Shown: positions 8,371-17,966, counted from the stretch's first letter. The stretch is DNA of 64,000 bases from Mesorhizobium sp. (GCF_004962245.1 NZ_SUHQ01000025.1:54766-118765); one strand, 5' to 3'. Notes: generated by a model not told the origin, from the sequence alone. Numbers and translations are program-made.

Positions 8371-9741
8371 TCAGCTCTGCGCCTCGACCACCGCACGCCA
8401 TGAGCGCGCGTAGTTTGCCCAGGCTGGATCGGCCGGCGGTTCGATCCCTTCGCCTTTGGCTTGGATAGTTCTTTGGTCCGAAGCCAGCAAGGCAGCGCCG
8501 ATGCTGGTGCCGGTCGCGGCTTCGGACGCAATGACGGCACGCGCCGTGGTCGCTGCGAGCATCTGCGTGAAAAGCCGGTTGCGGGCGAACGGACCTTCGA
8601 CGGTGGTCGGGCCATTGGCACCGATCAGATCGAGGCAGGTCGCGGTCATCAGCGCCAGGTAGAACGAGATGGCGGCAAAGCGCTGGCCGGCGCTGATATT
8701 ATCGGCGTCGAGCCATGCGGCGGTCTGATGCGGAAAAGGCCCCGAACCCTGTTGGGTCGAAGGCAGCAGGAATGTCTTCCGCCCGAGCACGGTGGCGACA
8801 TCCTCTTCGGTCAAGTCTTCCGACTGGCCTTCTGTCAGCAGGGAAAATTCGCGGCCTCCCATGAAGCGCGCCGACGGCACCGGATCGCCGAGCGCGTTGA
8901 CATTGACCAGTGTGTCGCGGGCCGGGTCGAGTGTGACCGTGTTGCCGCCGACCGCCATCGACACCACCCAGGTGCCGGTCGAGACGACGGAGAAAGGCGG
9001 CGCGTCGGACAGGAGATGTGGCAGCAGCGAGGCGTTGGAATCGTGCAGTCCGGACAACACCGGCGTCTGTGGATCGAGCCCGGTTCGCGTGGCAAGAGCG
9101 GGCAGGATTGGGCCTAGGTGGTCTTTTGCTGGCCGCACCGGCGCCATCAGCCGGCGCCACTCCATTTTGTCGACCAGTGACGAAAAATCCGCTTTCCACG
9201 GACTCCACAGATCCGTGTGGCAGCCGAGCGAGGTCACTTCGTTGGCGGCGACGCCGGTCAGGCGCAAGGCCCAGTACTGCGGGTACATGAGGATCGCGGC
9301 GGCCTTGGCGAAATCCGCCGGGAAACTCCTCTGCTGCCAGAAGATCTGCGCGCCAAGATTGAGGCCGACCGGCAGGCGCGGCGTGCCCGTCTCGGCGAAG
9401 GCCGGACGGATCGCGTCATAGTCCTTGGCGAGGGTATCGGGCCCGGCGAATTCATAGTCGAGCACCGGCAGCGCCAGTTCGCCGGCAGCGTCCACCAGCA
9501 CGCCTGTCGCGCCATGGGTGGTGATCGATATCACATCGATGCGCTGCTCCTGGTTGATCCCGGCGAGGCTGTCGAGGATGAAAGTCCATAGTCGCTCGAC
9601 ATCGTGGTGCGGGTAGGGGCCGTCGGCAACGGGCGCGTTCGCCACGCGGCGCAGCGCGACTTCGCGCATATCGGCGAGATCGACCAGCGCCACCTTGGCG
9701 TTGGTTTTGCCGATGTCGATGACGGCGACGTGGCGGGTCAT
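8371..9741 (-). CDS. rhaK: FGGY-family sugar kinase of L-rhamnose/rhamnulose catabolism (RhaK)
   Basis: 456 residues. The phosphate-1 motif VIDIGKTNAKVALVD lies at residues 8-22. The FGGY nucleotide-binding regions follow (VVSTGTWVVSM, EGPFARNRLFTQML, ATGTSIGAAL). It is the last gene of the minus-strand rha operon, with the order rhaR-S-T-P-Q-U-K of the rhizobial rhamnose locus. There the kinase is needed both for phosphorylation and for function of the ABC transporter. It overlaps rhaU by 4 bases and ends exactly at the stop of the convergent racemase gene. Confidence 0.9.
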   Translation of the reverse strand: MTRHVAVIDIGKTNAKVALVDLADMREVALRRVANAPVADGPYPHHDVERLWTFILDSLAGINQEQRIDVISITTHGATGVLVDAAGELALPVLDYEFAGPDTLAKDYDAIRPAFAETGTPRLPVGLNLGAQIFWQQRSFPADFAKAAAILMYPQYWALRLTGVAANEVTSLGCHTDLWSPWKADFSSLVDKMEWRRLMAPVRPAKDHLGPILPALATRTGLDPQTPVLSGLHDSNASLLPHLLSDAPPFSVVSTGTWVVSMAVGGNTVTLDPARDTLVNVNALGDPVPSARFMGGREFSLLTEGQSEDLTEEDVATVLGRKTFLLPSTQQGSGPFPHQTAAWLDADNISAGQRFAAISFYLALMTATCLDLIGANGPTTVEGPFARNRLFTQMLAATTARAVIASEAATGTSIGAALLASDQRTIQAKGEGIEPPADPAWANYARSWRAVVEAQS

Positions 9742-10055
9742 TCCATATGAAACATTGTTTCCAGCGGCACCGCCACCGGCTCGTTATCAGGCTTGGTTTC
9801 CATGATGTCGGCCATCTCGGCCCACCAGCGCTGCATCACCGGGTGCTTCGGCAATTCGTTCATGCCATGGCCGTCGCGCCGCCACAGCACGCCGAACAGG
9901 GTGTCGGTCTCCTCGTCGAGATGGATCGAATAGTCAGAAACGCCGGCCTGCTTGAGCAGCGTCACCAGCGACGGCCAGATGTCGTCGTGGCGCCTTTTGT
10001 ATTCGGCCTTCATGCCGGGGTTGAGCTTCATCTTGAACGCGTATTTCTCGGCCAT
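9738..10055 (-). CDS. rhaU: L-rhamnose mutarotase
   Basis: 105 residues, the size of RhaM/RhaU. The KMKLNPGMKAEYKRRHDDIWP start carries the conserved tyrosine Y19 and histidine H23 equivalent to the active-site pair of the E. coli enzyme; LWRRDG and QRWWAEMADIM are also family motifs. It interconverts alpha and beta anomers of L-rhamnose so that isomerisation is not limited by slow mutarotation. Its ATG shares one base with the rhaQ stop and its stop overlaps rhaK by 4 bases, so translation is probably coupled. Confidence 0.93.
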   Translation of the reverse strand: MAEKYAFKMKLNPGMKAEYKRRHDDIWPSLVTLLKQAGVSDYSIHLDEETDTLFGVLWRRDGHGMNELPKHPVMQRWWAEMADIMETKPDNEPVAVPLETMFHME

Positions 10056-11056
10056 CAGGTGAAGCGCTCCCGCCGCACGCGCCGCCAGACGATCGGCAGC
10101 GCGATGACGATGATCAGCAGCAGACCGATGAAGATCGACATGACGATGCCGGGCACATTGAGCAGGCCAAGACCGAAGGTCACCAGCCCCATGATGAAGG
10201 CGGCCAGCACCACGCCCACGATGCTGCCCGCACCGCCCAGGATGCTGACACCGCCGAGCACCACCATGGTGATGACTTCCAGTTCATAGCCTTGTGCGAT
10301 CGAAGGCCGGGTCGAGCCGAGCCGCGAGGTGATCAGCACCGAGGCGATGCCCGCCATCAGCCCGGTCAGGCAGAACAGGATGAACTTGATGCGGCCGACA
10401 CGCACGCCGGAAAACTGCGCCGCGACCGGGTTGTTGCCGATGGCGAAGACGCGGCGGCCGAAGCTTGTCCGGTGCAGAAGGAACCAGTAGATGACCGCCG
10501 CGGTGAGGAAGAGCGCCAGTTCGAACGACACCACCCACCAGACATAGCCTTGGCCGAAGAAAGCGAAGCTCGAGGGATAGCCCTTATAAGCCTGGTCGCC
10601 GAGGATGATGAAGGCGATGCCGCGAAACAGGCTCATCGTGCCTATGGTGACGACGATCGACGGCAATCCCAGCCTGGTGACGAGCAGCCCGTTGAAGGCG
10701 CCGCAGCCGAGCCCGACCAGGATGCCGATTGCCACCAGCACCGGCGTATCGGCGCCGGCCTGCACCGCCATGCCCATCATCGTCGAAGCCAAGGCAATGA
10801 TCGCGGCGACCGACAGGTCGATCTCGCCGGAAATGATCAGCAGCGCCATGGCCAGCGCGATCAGCGCCTTTTCGGTGAAGTTGAAGGTCAGGTCCGACAG
10901 CGACCACGGGTCGAGGAAATAGGGCGAGGCGAAGCTGTTGACGGCAAAGATGGCGACCGCCACCGCGACCAGCAGCGCCTCCCAGGAGAAGATCGCCGAA
11001 CTGAGCGGCTTGTCGAGCCGGTCGGGAATGTGGCGTGGGGCAGGGGTGTCGGTCAT
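10055..11056 (-). CDS. rhaQ: Rhamnose ABC transporter permease RhaQ
   Basis: 333 residues, BPD_transp_2 (ribose/rhamnose type) inner-membrane permease with 8-10 hydrophobic segments. The conserved EIDLSVAAIIALASTMMG loop and ALLVTRLG-type exporter loop mark the family. The ATG at 11056 is chosen because it overlaps the rhaP stop as ATGA; the frame runs open upstream inside rhaP, where the translation is a shadow. With RhaP it should form the heterodimeric channel of the rhamnose importer. Confidence 0.92.
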   Translation of the reverse strand: MTDTPAPRHIPDRLDKPLSSAIFSWEALLVAVAVAIFAVNSFASPYFLDPWSLSDLTFNFTEKALIALAMALLIISGEIDLSVAAIIALASTMMGMAVQAGADTPVLVAIGILVGLGCGAFNGLLVTRLGLPSIVVTIGTMSLFRGIAFIILGDQAYKGYPSSFAFFGQGYVWWVVSFELALFLTAAVIYWFLLHRTSFGRRVFAIGNNPVAAQFSGVRVGRIKFILFCLTGLMAGIASVLITSRLGSTRPSIAQGYELEVITMVVLGGVSILGGAGSIVGVVLAAFIMGLVTFGLGLLNVPGIVMSIFIGLLLIIVIALPIVWRRVRRERFT

Positions 11057-12030
11057 GCCGCTTCCGCCTTTTTGAGGATGATGCGGCCCTGCCGGCGTTC
11101 GCCGCGCGCGTTGAGCACCACGGCCAGGATGATGGCGCTGCCCGAAATCGCCATCTGCCAGAAGGGCGAGATGTTGATGACCGGCAGCGCGTTGGAGATG
11201 ATGCCGAGGAACAGTGCGCCGAGCACCGCGCCGCCGACCGAGCCGATGCCGCCGGCGATCGAGATGCCGCCGATGACGCAAGCCGCGATGATGTTGAGCT
11301 CGTAGCCATTGGCGACCTCGACCGAGGCGATGACGTAGCGCGATATCCAGAGATAACCGCAGAGACCAGCAGCCACCCCGGAGATGCAGAAGACGATGAA
11401 CTTGGTACGGCCGACATCGATGCCGGCATAGACCGATGCGGTCGGGTTGACGCCGATGGCGTAGATCGAGCGGCCGAGCGCGGTGCGCGTCATCAAGAGG
11501 AAGAACGAAGCGATGACGAGTATAGCGATCCACGACAGCACCGGGATGCCGAGGAACGCCGCGCGCTGCAGGCCGATGAACTCAGGGCTCATCTGGTCGG
11601 CATTGACCCAGGCGCCGCCTGATATGACGAAGGTGGCGCCGCGGTAGATGGTGAGCGTGCCCAGCGTCACCACGATAGACGGGATGTTCAGCCGCCAGAC
11701 CAAAAATCCGTTGATGGCGCCGAGCACCAGGCCGACCAGAAGCGCGATGACGATCAGCAGCGGGATGGGGATTGCCGGGTGCGCCGCGTTCAGCATCGCC
11801 ACCACCATGCCGGTGAAGCAGAGGTTCGACGCCATCGACAGATCGATCGAGCGGGTCAGGATCACCACCATCTGACCCAGTGCCAGGATCATCAGGATCG
11901 AGGTGTCGTTGAACAGCTGGCGCAGATTGCCGAGGTTGGCAAAGCCTGGAAAGCGCATCGATACCAGCCCGATCAGCACGACGATGGCGGCGAGCAGCCA
12001 GACTTCGCGATACCTGAGAAAAGCCTTCAT
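11053..12030 (-). CDS. rhaP: Rhamnose ABC transporter permease RhaP
   Basis: 325 residues, same permease family as RhaQ. The N-terminal TM is WLLAAIVVLIGLVSM and the family motif is SIDLSMASNLCFTGMVVAML. The late ANGYELNIIAACVIGGISI corresponds to GYELEVITMVVLGGVSI in RhaQ, showing that the two are paralogues. It overlaps rhaT by 4 bases upstream and rhaQ by 4 bases downstream, a fully coupled operon. Confidence 0.92.
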   Translation of the reverse strand: MKAFLRYREVWLLAAIVVLIGLVSMRFPGFANLGNLRQLFNDTSILMILALGQMVVILTRSIDLSMASNLCFTGMVVAMLNAAHPAIPIPLLIVIALLVGLVLGAINGFLVWRLNIPSIVVTLGTLTIYRGATFVISGGAWVNADQMSPEFIGLQRAAFLGIPVLSWIAILVIASFFLLMTRTALGRSIYAIGVNPTASVYAGIDVGRTKFIVFCISGVAAGLCGYLWISRYVIASVEVANGYELNIIAACVIGGISIAGGIGSVGGAVLGALFLGIISNALPVINISPFWQMAISGSAIILAVVLNARGERRQGRIILKKAEAA

Positions 12031-13568
12031 GCCGCGATCCCCGCTGCCGTCTTGACCAGCGTCTCGGCGTCAAGCCCCTTGTTGTCGTAAACCGAGGCGA
12101 TACGACCCTCGCGCATGACGACCACGCGGTCGGACATGCCGAGGATCTCGGGCAATTCGGACGACACCATGATCACCGACAGGCCTTGCGCGACGAGTTC
12201 GGCCATGAAGCCGTGCACGGCGGCTTTCGAACCGATGTCGATGCCTTTGGTCGGCTCGTCGAGGATGATCACCTTTGGCGCAGTCGCCAGCCATTTGGCG
12301 ATGACGATCTTCTGCTGGTTGCCGCCAGACAGCGTGCCGACGTCCTGGCTGAGCGAGGAGGCGCGCAGGTCCAGCCGCTCGGTATAGGAACGGGCTAGCG
12401 CGAACTCCTCGGCCAGCCGCAGCATGCCGGATTTGGACGTGCGCTTGAGCGACGGCAGCGAGATATTCTGGAAGATCGGCAGGCCGATCACCACGCCCTG
12501 CTTGCCGCGCTCTTCCGGCACGTAGACGATGCCGGCATCGATCGAATCCGCCGCCGATTTCGGCGTGATCGCCTTGCCTTCCAGCGCAATCGTGCCGCTG
12601 CTGGTGCGGGTGATGCCTGATATCGCCTGCATCACTTCGCTGCGCCCGGCGCCGACAAGCCCGTAGAAGCCGAGGATTTCGCCCTTGTGCAACTCGAAGC
12701 CGATGTCGTCGAACTCGGTCGGATGCGACAGGCCGGAGACGGCAAGAACCGGCGCGCCGATCTCGGCCTTGCGCTGCGGGAAGATGTGGTCGACGGCGCG
12801 GCCGACCATCATGCGCACGATCTGGCTCTGGCCGGCGTCCTTGATCAGACCTTCGCCGACCATTTCGCCATCGCGGAACACCGTGTAACGGTCGGCGATG
12901 CGGTAGATCTCGTCGAACTTGTGGCTGATGAACAGGATCGCCTTGCCTTCGCTCTTCAGGAACTCGACCAGCAGGAAGAGCTCCTCGATCTCCTTCAGCG
13001 AAAGCGCCGCGGTCGGCTCGTCCATGATGACGATCCGCGCATCGATCGACATGGCGCGGGCGACGGCCACGAGGTGCTTGTTGGCGATGCCGAGATCTTT
13101 TAGCCGTGCATCGGCGTCGATGTGGCCGGCACCCATCGTGTTCAACACTTCACGGGCTTGTCTGCGCATGGTGCGCCAGTCGATGGTGCCGAAGCGCGTG
13201 CGCGGCGCATGGCCGAGAAAGATGTTCTCTGCCACTGTCAGGTCGTCGAACAGCACGGTTTCCTGATGGATGGCGGTGATGCCGTGCCCGAAGGCGGCAT
13301 GGGCGCTGGGCAGTGTAACGGGCTGGCCGTCTATGCTGATCGTGCCCGCGTCGGGCTGGTAGATGCCGGTCATGATCTTGACCAGCGTCGACTTGCCGGC
13401 GCCGTTTTCGCCGATCAGCGCGGTCACCTGGCCAGGATAGAGCGACAGGCTGACGTCGTGCAGCGCGCGCACGCCGGGAAAACTCTTCGAGATGCCGGAC
13501 AGAGTCAGCCGCGGGCCTGAAGACAAAGGCGCTTCTTTTGCCAAATCGTGTTGGGCTGTCGTGTCCAT
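12027..13568 (-). CDS. rhaT: Rhamnose ABC transporter ATP-binding protein RhaT
   Basis: 513 residues, double ATPase of the RbsA/MglA type. The first lobe has Walker A GENGAGKS (53-60) and Walker B IVIMDEPTAAL. The second lobe has the signature LSGGNQQK and VIILDEPTKGIDIG. The start MDTTAQHD at 13568 is preferred over a further-upstream ATG at 13655 because the latter would overlap rhaS and add residues with no homology. It energises import of L-rhamnose through RhaP/RhaQ. The 83-base gap to rhaS contains a hairpin. Confidence 0.92.
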   Translation of the reverse strand: MDTTAQHDLAKEAPLSSGPRLTLSGISKSFPGVRALHDVSLSLYPGQVTALIGENGAGKSTLVKIMTGIYQPDAGTISIDGQPVTLPSAHAAFGHGITAIHQETVLFDDLTVAENIFLGHAPRTRFGTIDWRTMRRQAREVLNTMGAGHIDADARLKDLGIANKHLVAVARAMSIDARIVIMDEPTAALSLKEIEELFLLVEFLKSEGKAILFISHKFDEIYRIADRYTVFRDGEMVGEGLIKDAGQSQIVRMMVGRAVDHIFPQRKAEIGAPVLAVSGLSHPTEFDDIGFELHKGEILGFYGLVGAGRSEVMQAISGITRTSSGTIALEGKAITPKSAADSIDAGIVYVPEERGKQGVVIGLPIFQNISLPSLKRTSKSGMLRLAEEFALARSYTERLDLRASSLSQDVGTLSGGNQQKIVIAKWLATAPKVIILDEPTKGIDIGSKAAVHGFMAELVAQGLSVIMVSSELPEILGMSDRVVVMREGRIASVYDNKGLDAETLVKTAAGIAA

Positions 13569-13606
13569 AGTCGTATCAAGCCCTGAAGCAAGGTCCGTTT
13601 GAAGTC

Positions 13607-13630
13607 GCGGCGGGACCTGAGCCCCGCCGC
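13607..13630 (-). promoter_or_regulatory. Intercistronic hairpin between rhaS and rhaT
   Basis: GCGGCGGG (13607-13614) and CCCGCCGC (13623-13630) form a perfect 8-bp GC stem with an 8-base loop and no U-tract. In ABC importer operons such hairpins after the binding-protein gene often stabilise its mRNA and lower expression of the downstream membrane genes. That role is inferred here. Confidence 0.55.
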
Positions 13631-13651
13631 GCAAGGTTGCAGGCTCCAGGA

Positions 13652-14647
13652 TCAATAGATCTTGGAGAACTCTTCGATGTTCGACTTGTCGAACTTGAAG
13701 GGCGGAGCCATTGCAGCCGAGTTGGTGTCGTCGAGCGTGACCTTGCCGACGCGGCCGATCGACAGCGTCGCACCGGGCTTGGCTTCTTCCTTCTTCACCG
13801 CCAGGTCATGGGCGAGGTAGACGGCCGAGTAGCCGAGGTCTATCGGGTTCCACAGCGCGACGGCCTGCGAGGCGCCGTTGTCGATGAACTTCTTGAACTC
13901 CGACGGCAGCGCCAGGCCGGTGACGTTGACCTTGCCGATCAGGTTCTCGTCGGTCACCACCTGGGCTGCGGCAACGACGCCGACCGTGGTCGGTGCGATG
14001 ATCGCCTTGAGGTTCGGATAGGACTTCAGAAGGCCCTTGGCCTCGTCGGTGCTCTTGGCCGAGTCGTCATCGCCATAGACGGTGGCGACGAGTTTGATCT
14101 TGGGGAATTTCTCCGGCAGCACCTTCTTGGCCGCGTCGATCCAGGCGTTCTGGTTGGTCGCCGTGGACGAAGCCGACAGGATGGCGACTTCGCCGCCTTC
14201 GGGCAGGTAGTCGGCGGCCAGCTTGATGATGGTCTCGCCGATCAGGTTGGTGTCGGACGGGTTGAGGTGAAGCTGGCGGCCTTCCGGGGCGACTCCCGAA
14301 TCCCAGGAGATGACGGTGATGCCGCGATCCATCGCCTTCTTCAGCGCCGGAACCAGAGCGTCCGCGTCATTGGCCGAAATGGCGATGGCATTGACCTTCT
14401 GGGCGATCAGCGAGTTGATCACCTCGATCTGCGCTTCGGCGGTGGCCTTGGTCGGGCCGGTGTAGATGATGTCGACGTCGCCGAGTTCTTTGGCCGCCTC
14501 CTCGGCGCCCTTGTTGGCGGCGTCGAAGAAGCCGTTGCCGAGCGACTTGACCACCAGCGCGATCTTGACGTTCTCGGCATGGGCGGCATTCACGAACATG
14601 GCGGCCGACAACGCTGCCGTCACCATCAATTTCTTCAAGAAGCTCAT
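13652..14647 (-). CDS. rhaS: Periplasmic rhamnose-binding protein RhaS
   Basis: 331 residues, sugar-binding periplasmic protein (Peripla_BP_4 type). The signal peptide MSFLKKLMVTAALSAAMFV ends near NAAHA|EN. The start at 14647 is chosen for the GGGAGG at 14655-14660; nine extra codons upstream lack a ribosome binding site. Motifs include GNGFFDAANKGAEEAA and ISANDADALVPALKKAMDRG, typical of the AI-2/ribose/rhamnose group. It captures L-rhamnose for RhaTPQ. Confidence 0.93.
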   Translation of the reverse strand: MSFLKKLMVTAALSAAMFVNAAHAENVKIALVVKSLGNGFFDAANKGAEEAAKELGDVDIIYTGPTKATAEAQIEVINSLIAQKVNAIAISANDADALVPALKKAMDRGITVISWDSGVAPEGRQLHLNPSDTNLIGETIIKLAADYLPEGGEVAILSASSTATNQNAWIDAAKKVLPEKFPKIKLVATVYGDDDSAKSTDEAKGLLKSYPNLKAIIAPTTVGVVAAAQVVTDENLIGKVNVTGLALPSEFKKFIDNGASQAVALWNPIDLGYSAVYLAHDLAVKKEEAKPGATLSIGRVGKVTLDDTNSAAMAPPFKFDKSNIEEFSKIY

Positions 14648-14696
14648 TCGAATATCCTCCCTTGAGCGTTGCATTCCATCGCCGCTGCGGGGCGTC

Positions 14697-15506
14697 TCAG
14701 GCCTGCAGCGAAGATTCTTCCTTGTTGTTTGCCGTTGTGCGGGCGACGATCAGCGTCACACCAGCGGTTTCCAGCATCTTGGCCTCGCGATCCTCGATGC
14801 CGTCATCGGTGATGACGGTGGCGATGCGCGACAGGCCGCACAGGATCAGGCTGGAGCGTTTGCGGAACTTCGACGAGTCGACCAGCACCACCAGCTCGTC
14901 GGCCTGGTCGATCAGTTTCTGCTCGGCCTGGATCAGCAGCGGATCGCCTTCCATCAGGCCAAGCGGTCCGAGCCCTTGCGCGCCCATGAACATGCGGCGC
15001 GCATAGAAATTGCGCGTCACGTCATTGTCGAAGGGGGAAAGGATGATGTTCTGCTCGCGGTAGATGGTGCCGCCCGACAGCATCACCGTGTTCTTGGAGT
15101 GCTTGAGCAGGTGCTCGGCGATCGGGAAGGAATTGGTAAAGATCGGCATGCGGCGGCCGGTCAGGAAATGCACCATCTGGAAGGTGGTGGTGCCGCCATT
15201 GACGATGATCGGCTCGCCGTCCTTGCAGAGTTCCACCGCTTCCCGCGCGATCGCCCGCTTCTGCGAAGCGTTGATCGTCTCGTTGACGGAAAAGGGCCGG
15301 CCGGCAAGGCCGATGAACTGCGGTGGCGAGATCGCCTCGGCACCGCCACGCACGCGGCGCAGGCGCTTTTGCACATGCAATGCCGCGATGTCGCGCCGGA
15401 TCGTCGCCTCTGACGAGTCCGTCAGGTCGACCATTTCCTGCACCGTCACCACAGGCTTTTCCTGGACGGCGGACAAAATGATCCTGTGGCGCTCTCTCTC
15501 GTGCAT
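14697..15506 (-). CDS. rhaR: DeoR-family transcriptional regulator of rhamnose catabolism
   Basis: 269 residues. The N-terminal DeoR winged helix-turn-helix is about residues 1-55, with DSSEATIRRDIAAL as recognition helix. The C-terminal DeoR sensor domain has IVNGGTTTFQMVHFL and VDSSKFRKRSSL, the phosphosugar-binding type. The ATG at 15506 is used because GGGAGGAACC immediately precedes it; an ATG 21 bases upstream has none. It is the first gene of the minus-strand operon and lies next to the divergent rhaD promoter region, where paired inverted repeats are likely operators. Confidence 0.9.
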   Translation of the reverse strand: MHERERHRIILSAVQEKPVVTVQEMVDLTDSSEATIRRDIAALHVQKRLRRVRGGAEAISPPQFIGLAGRPFSVNETINASQKRAIAREAVELCKDGEPIIVNGGTTTFQMVHFLTGRRMPIFTNSFPIAEHLLKHSKNTVMLSGGTIYREQNIILSPFDNDVTRNFYARRMFMGAQGLGPLGLMEGDPLLIQAEQKLIDQADELVVLVDSSKFRKRSSLILCGLSRIATVITDDGIEDREAKMLETAGVTLIVARTTANNKEESSLQA

Positions 15507-15548
15507 GGTTCCTCCCTGCCTGTACATCTAGGCACCCAAAACGCGCAG

Positions 15549-15621
15549 TGTCAATCATTTCCGATCATATAATTCCATTGTGCAGTGCAATATGATCAAT
15601 CTTGATCGTTTATGATTGACA
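15549..15621. promoter_or_regulatory. Nested inverted repeats in the rhaR-rhaD divergent promoter region (likely RhaR operators)
   Basis: Outer arms are TGTCAATCAT (15549-15558) and ATGATTGACA (15612-15621). Inner arms are GATCATAT (15563-15570) and ATATGATC (15590-15597). Both pairs are perfect and lie in the 215-base gap between rhaR and rhaD in a locally AT-rich stretch. They could let one regulator control both operons. Confidence 0.72.
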
Positions 15622-15721
15622 ATGCCTGCGCTTCCGTGGACATTCGGCCAAAGCTGACCCGCTAATGCGGTGGCAATTGACCGCATCATTTTGCGCGTCT
15701 CACGTCACGGGAGGATTACCT

Positions 15722-17824
15722 ATGCTCGACAAGCGCTCCGGCACGCGCCTCGCCAACCTTTGGGATGAGGCGAAAGCCCTGGGGATGAGCGAGCCGGAAC
15801 GTCTCGTCTATCGCTCGAATGTTCTCGGCTCCGACAAGCGCGTCACCAACTATGGCGGCGGCAACACCTCCTCCAAGATCTGGCAAAAGGATCCGCTCAC
15901 CGGGCAGAGCGTGGAGGTTCTGTGGGTGAAGGGTTCGGGCGGCGACAGCGCCTCGATCAAGCTCGACGGCTTCGCCACCCTCTATATGGACAAGCTCAGG
16001 GCATTGAAGGGTCTCTATCGCGGCCTCGAGCACGAGGACGAGATGGTCGGCTATCTGCCCCACTGCACCTTCAACCTCAATCCGCGCGCGGCCTCGATCG
16101 ACACGCCGCTGCACGCTTTCGTGCCGAAGGCTCATGTCGACCACATGCATCCCGACGCCATCATCGCCATTGCCGCCGCCAAGGATTCGAAGGCGCTGAC
16201 CAAGGAGATATTCGGCGACGCGATCGGCTGGCTGCCATGGAAGCGGCCGGGCTTCGAACTTGGCCTGTGGCTGGAAAAATTCTGCCTCGAAAACCCGGAG
16301 GCCAAGGGTGTCGTGCTGGCAAGCCATGGCCTGTTCACCTGGGGCGACACGCCTCGGGAATGCTACGAAACGACGATCTCGGTGATCAACCAGGCGATCG
16401 AGTGGTTCGAGCGCCGGTCCGAAGGTTTGCCGATTTTTGGCGGCGAGGCGGTCAAGTCGCTCGACGCACCGGCGCGCCGCACTGTCGCGGCAAAGCTGAT
16501 GCCGAGGATCCGCGGCCTGATTTCGGAGAAGAGCCACAAGCTTGGTCATTTCGACGATTCGCCCGCCGTGCTCGAATTCGTCAATTCGAAGGATTTGCGA
16601 CCGCTGGCGGCACTCGGCACCTCTTGCCCGGACCATTTCCTACGCACCAAGATCCGGCCGCTGGTCATCGAGTTCGATCCCGAGAATCCCGATGTCGATG
16701 CCGTCATCGCCCGTCTCGCCGAAGACGTGGCGGCGTATCGCGTCGGCTATCAGGCTTATTACGACCGCTGCAAGCATGCGGATTCCCCACCGGTGCGTGA
16801 TCCGAACGCCGTGGTCTATCTGATGCCCGGCGTCGGCATGTTCACCTTCGCCGGCGACAAGGCGACGGCGCGCATATCGGGCGAGTTCTACGTCAACGCC
16901 ATCAATGTCATGCGCGGCGCCTCGACGGTGTCGACCTATGTCGGCCTGCCCGAGCAGGAAGCCTTCGACATCGAATACTGGCTGCTCGAGGAGGCGAAGC
17001 TGCAGCGCCTGCCGAAGCCGAAGGCTCTTGCCGGCCAGATCGCTCTGGTCACCGGTGGCGCCGGCGGCATCGGCCGGGCGACGGCCAACCGGCTGCTGCG
17101 CGAAGGCGCCTGCGTCGTGCTGGCAGATATCGACGAAGCAGCCCTTGCCAGCGCCAATGACGAACTGGCCAAAGCCTACGGCAAGGATTTCGTGCGGCCG
17201 CTGGTCGTCAACGTCACCGCCGAGGACCAGGTGATCTCCGGCTTCGCCGAGACGGCGGTCGAGTTCGGCGGCATCGATATCCTGGTGTCGAATGCCGGCC
17301 TGGCAACCTCGGCGCCGATCGAGGAAACCACGCTGGCGCTGTGGAACAAGAACATGGACATCTTGTCGACCGGCTATTTCCTCGTTTCGCGGGAAGCCTT
17401 CCGGCTATTCCGCGCTCAAAAGATCGGCGGCAACGTCGTCTTCGTCGCCTCTAAGAACGGTCTTGCCGCATCGCCCAATGCTGCCGCCTATTGCACGGCC
17501 AAGGCCGCCGAGATCCATCTGGCGCGCTGCCTGGCGCTGGAGGGCGCAGAAGCGCAGATCAGGGTCAATGTCGTCAATCCCGACGCCGTGCTGCGCGGCT
17601 CGAAAATCTGGACTGGCGAGTGGAAGGAACAGCGCGCCGCCGCCTACAAGATGTCGACCGACGATCTGGAGGAGCATTACCGCTCGCGCTCGATGCTGAA
17701 GCGTTCGGTGTTCCCCGAAGACATCGCCGAGGCGATCTACTTCTTCGCTTCCGACATGTCGGCCAAGTCAACCGGCAACATCGTCAATGTCGACGCGGGC
17801 AACGCCCAGAGCTTTACGCGATAA
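15722..17824 (+). CDS. rhaD: Bifunctional rhamnulose-1-phosphate aldolase / short-chain dehydrogenase
   Basis: 700 residues, two domains. Residues about 1-430 are a class II aldolase with zinc-ligand histidines in HVDHMHPDA and ASHGLFTWG. Residues from about 440 are a short-chain dehydrogenase with TGGAGGIGRA at about 445 and Y-x3-K in AAYCTAKAAE near 590. It should cleave rhamnulose 1-phosphate to DHAP and L-lactaldehyde and oxidise the aldehyde. The ATG at 15722 follows GGGAGG; 19 upstream codons in frame are ignored. It is divergent from rhaR and transcribed with rhaI. Confidence 0.94.
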   Translation: MLDKRSGTRLANLWDEAKALGMSEPERLVYRSNVLGSDKRVTNYGGGNTSSKIWQKDPLTGQSVEVLWVKGSGGDSASIKLDGFATLYMDKLRALKGLYRGLEHEDEMVGYLPHCTFNLNPRAASIDTPLHAFVPKAHVDHMHPDAIIAIAAAKDSKALTKEIFGDAIGWLPWKRPGFELGLWLEKFCLENPEAKGVVLASHGLFTWGDTPRECYETTISVINQAIEWFERRSEGLPIFGGEAVKSLDAPARRTVAAKLMPRIRGLISEKSHKLGHFDDSPAVLEFVNSKDLRPLAALGTSCPDHFLRTKIRPLVIEFDPENPDVDAVIARLAEDVAAYRVGYQAYYDRCKHADSPPVRDPNAVVYLMPGVGMFTFAGDKATARISGEFYVNAINVMRGASTVSTYVGLPEQEAFDIEYWLLEEAKLQRLPKPKALAGQIALVTGGAGGIGRATANRLLREGACVVLADIDEAALASANDELAKAYGKDFVRPLVVNVTAEDQVISGFAETAVEFGGIDILVSNAGLATSAPIEETTLALWNKNMDILSTGYFLVSREAFRLFRAQKIGGNVVFVASKNGLAASPNAAAYCTAKAAEIHLARCLALEGAEAQIRVNVVNPDAVLRGSKIWTGEWKEQRAAAYKMSTDDLEEHYRSRSMLKRSVFPEDIAEAIYFFASDMSAKSTGNIVNVDAGNAQSFTR

Positions 17825-17836
17825 TAGTTTGAAGGC

Positions 17837-17966
17837 GGCGCTGCCCCTCACCCTTACCCTCTCCCCGTAAGGACGTGGAGAGGGAGGTCGCCAACTCTGG
17901 AGCGCTTCCCTTCTCCCCGTCTCTATACGGGGAGAAGGTGCCAGCAGGCGGATGAGGGGCAGCGCC
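17837..17966. repeat. Intergenic mosaic palindromic repeat between rhaD and rhaI
   Basis: Outer arms GGCGCTGCCCCTCA (17837-17850) and TGAGGGGCAGCGCC (17953-17966) are a perfect 14-bp inverted repeat. Inside are the CCTCTCCCC and CTTCTCCCCGT...ACGGGGAGAAGG motifs of the RIME-like elements common in Rhizobiales. It separates two genes of one pathway without breaking either. Confidence 0.8.
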
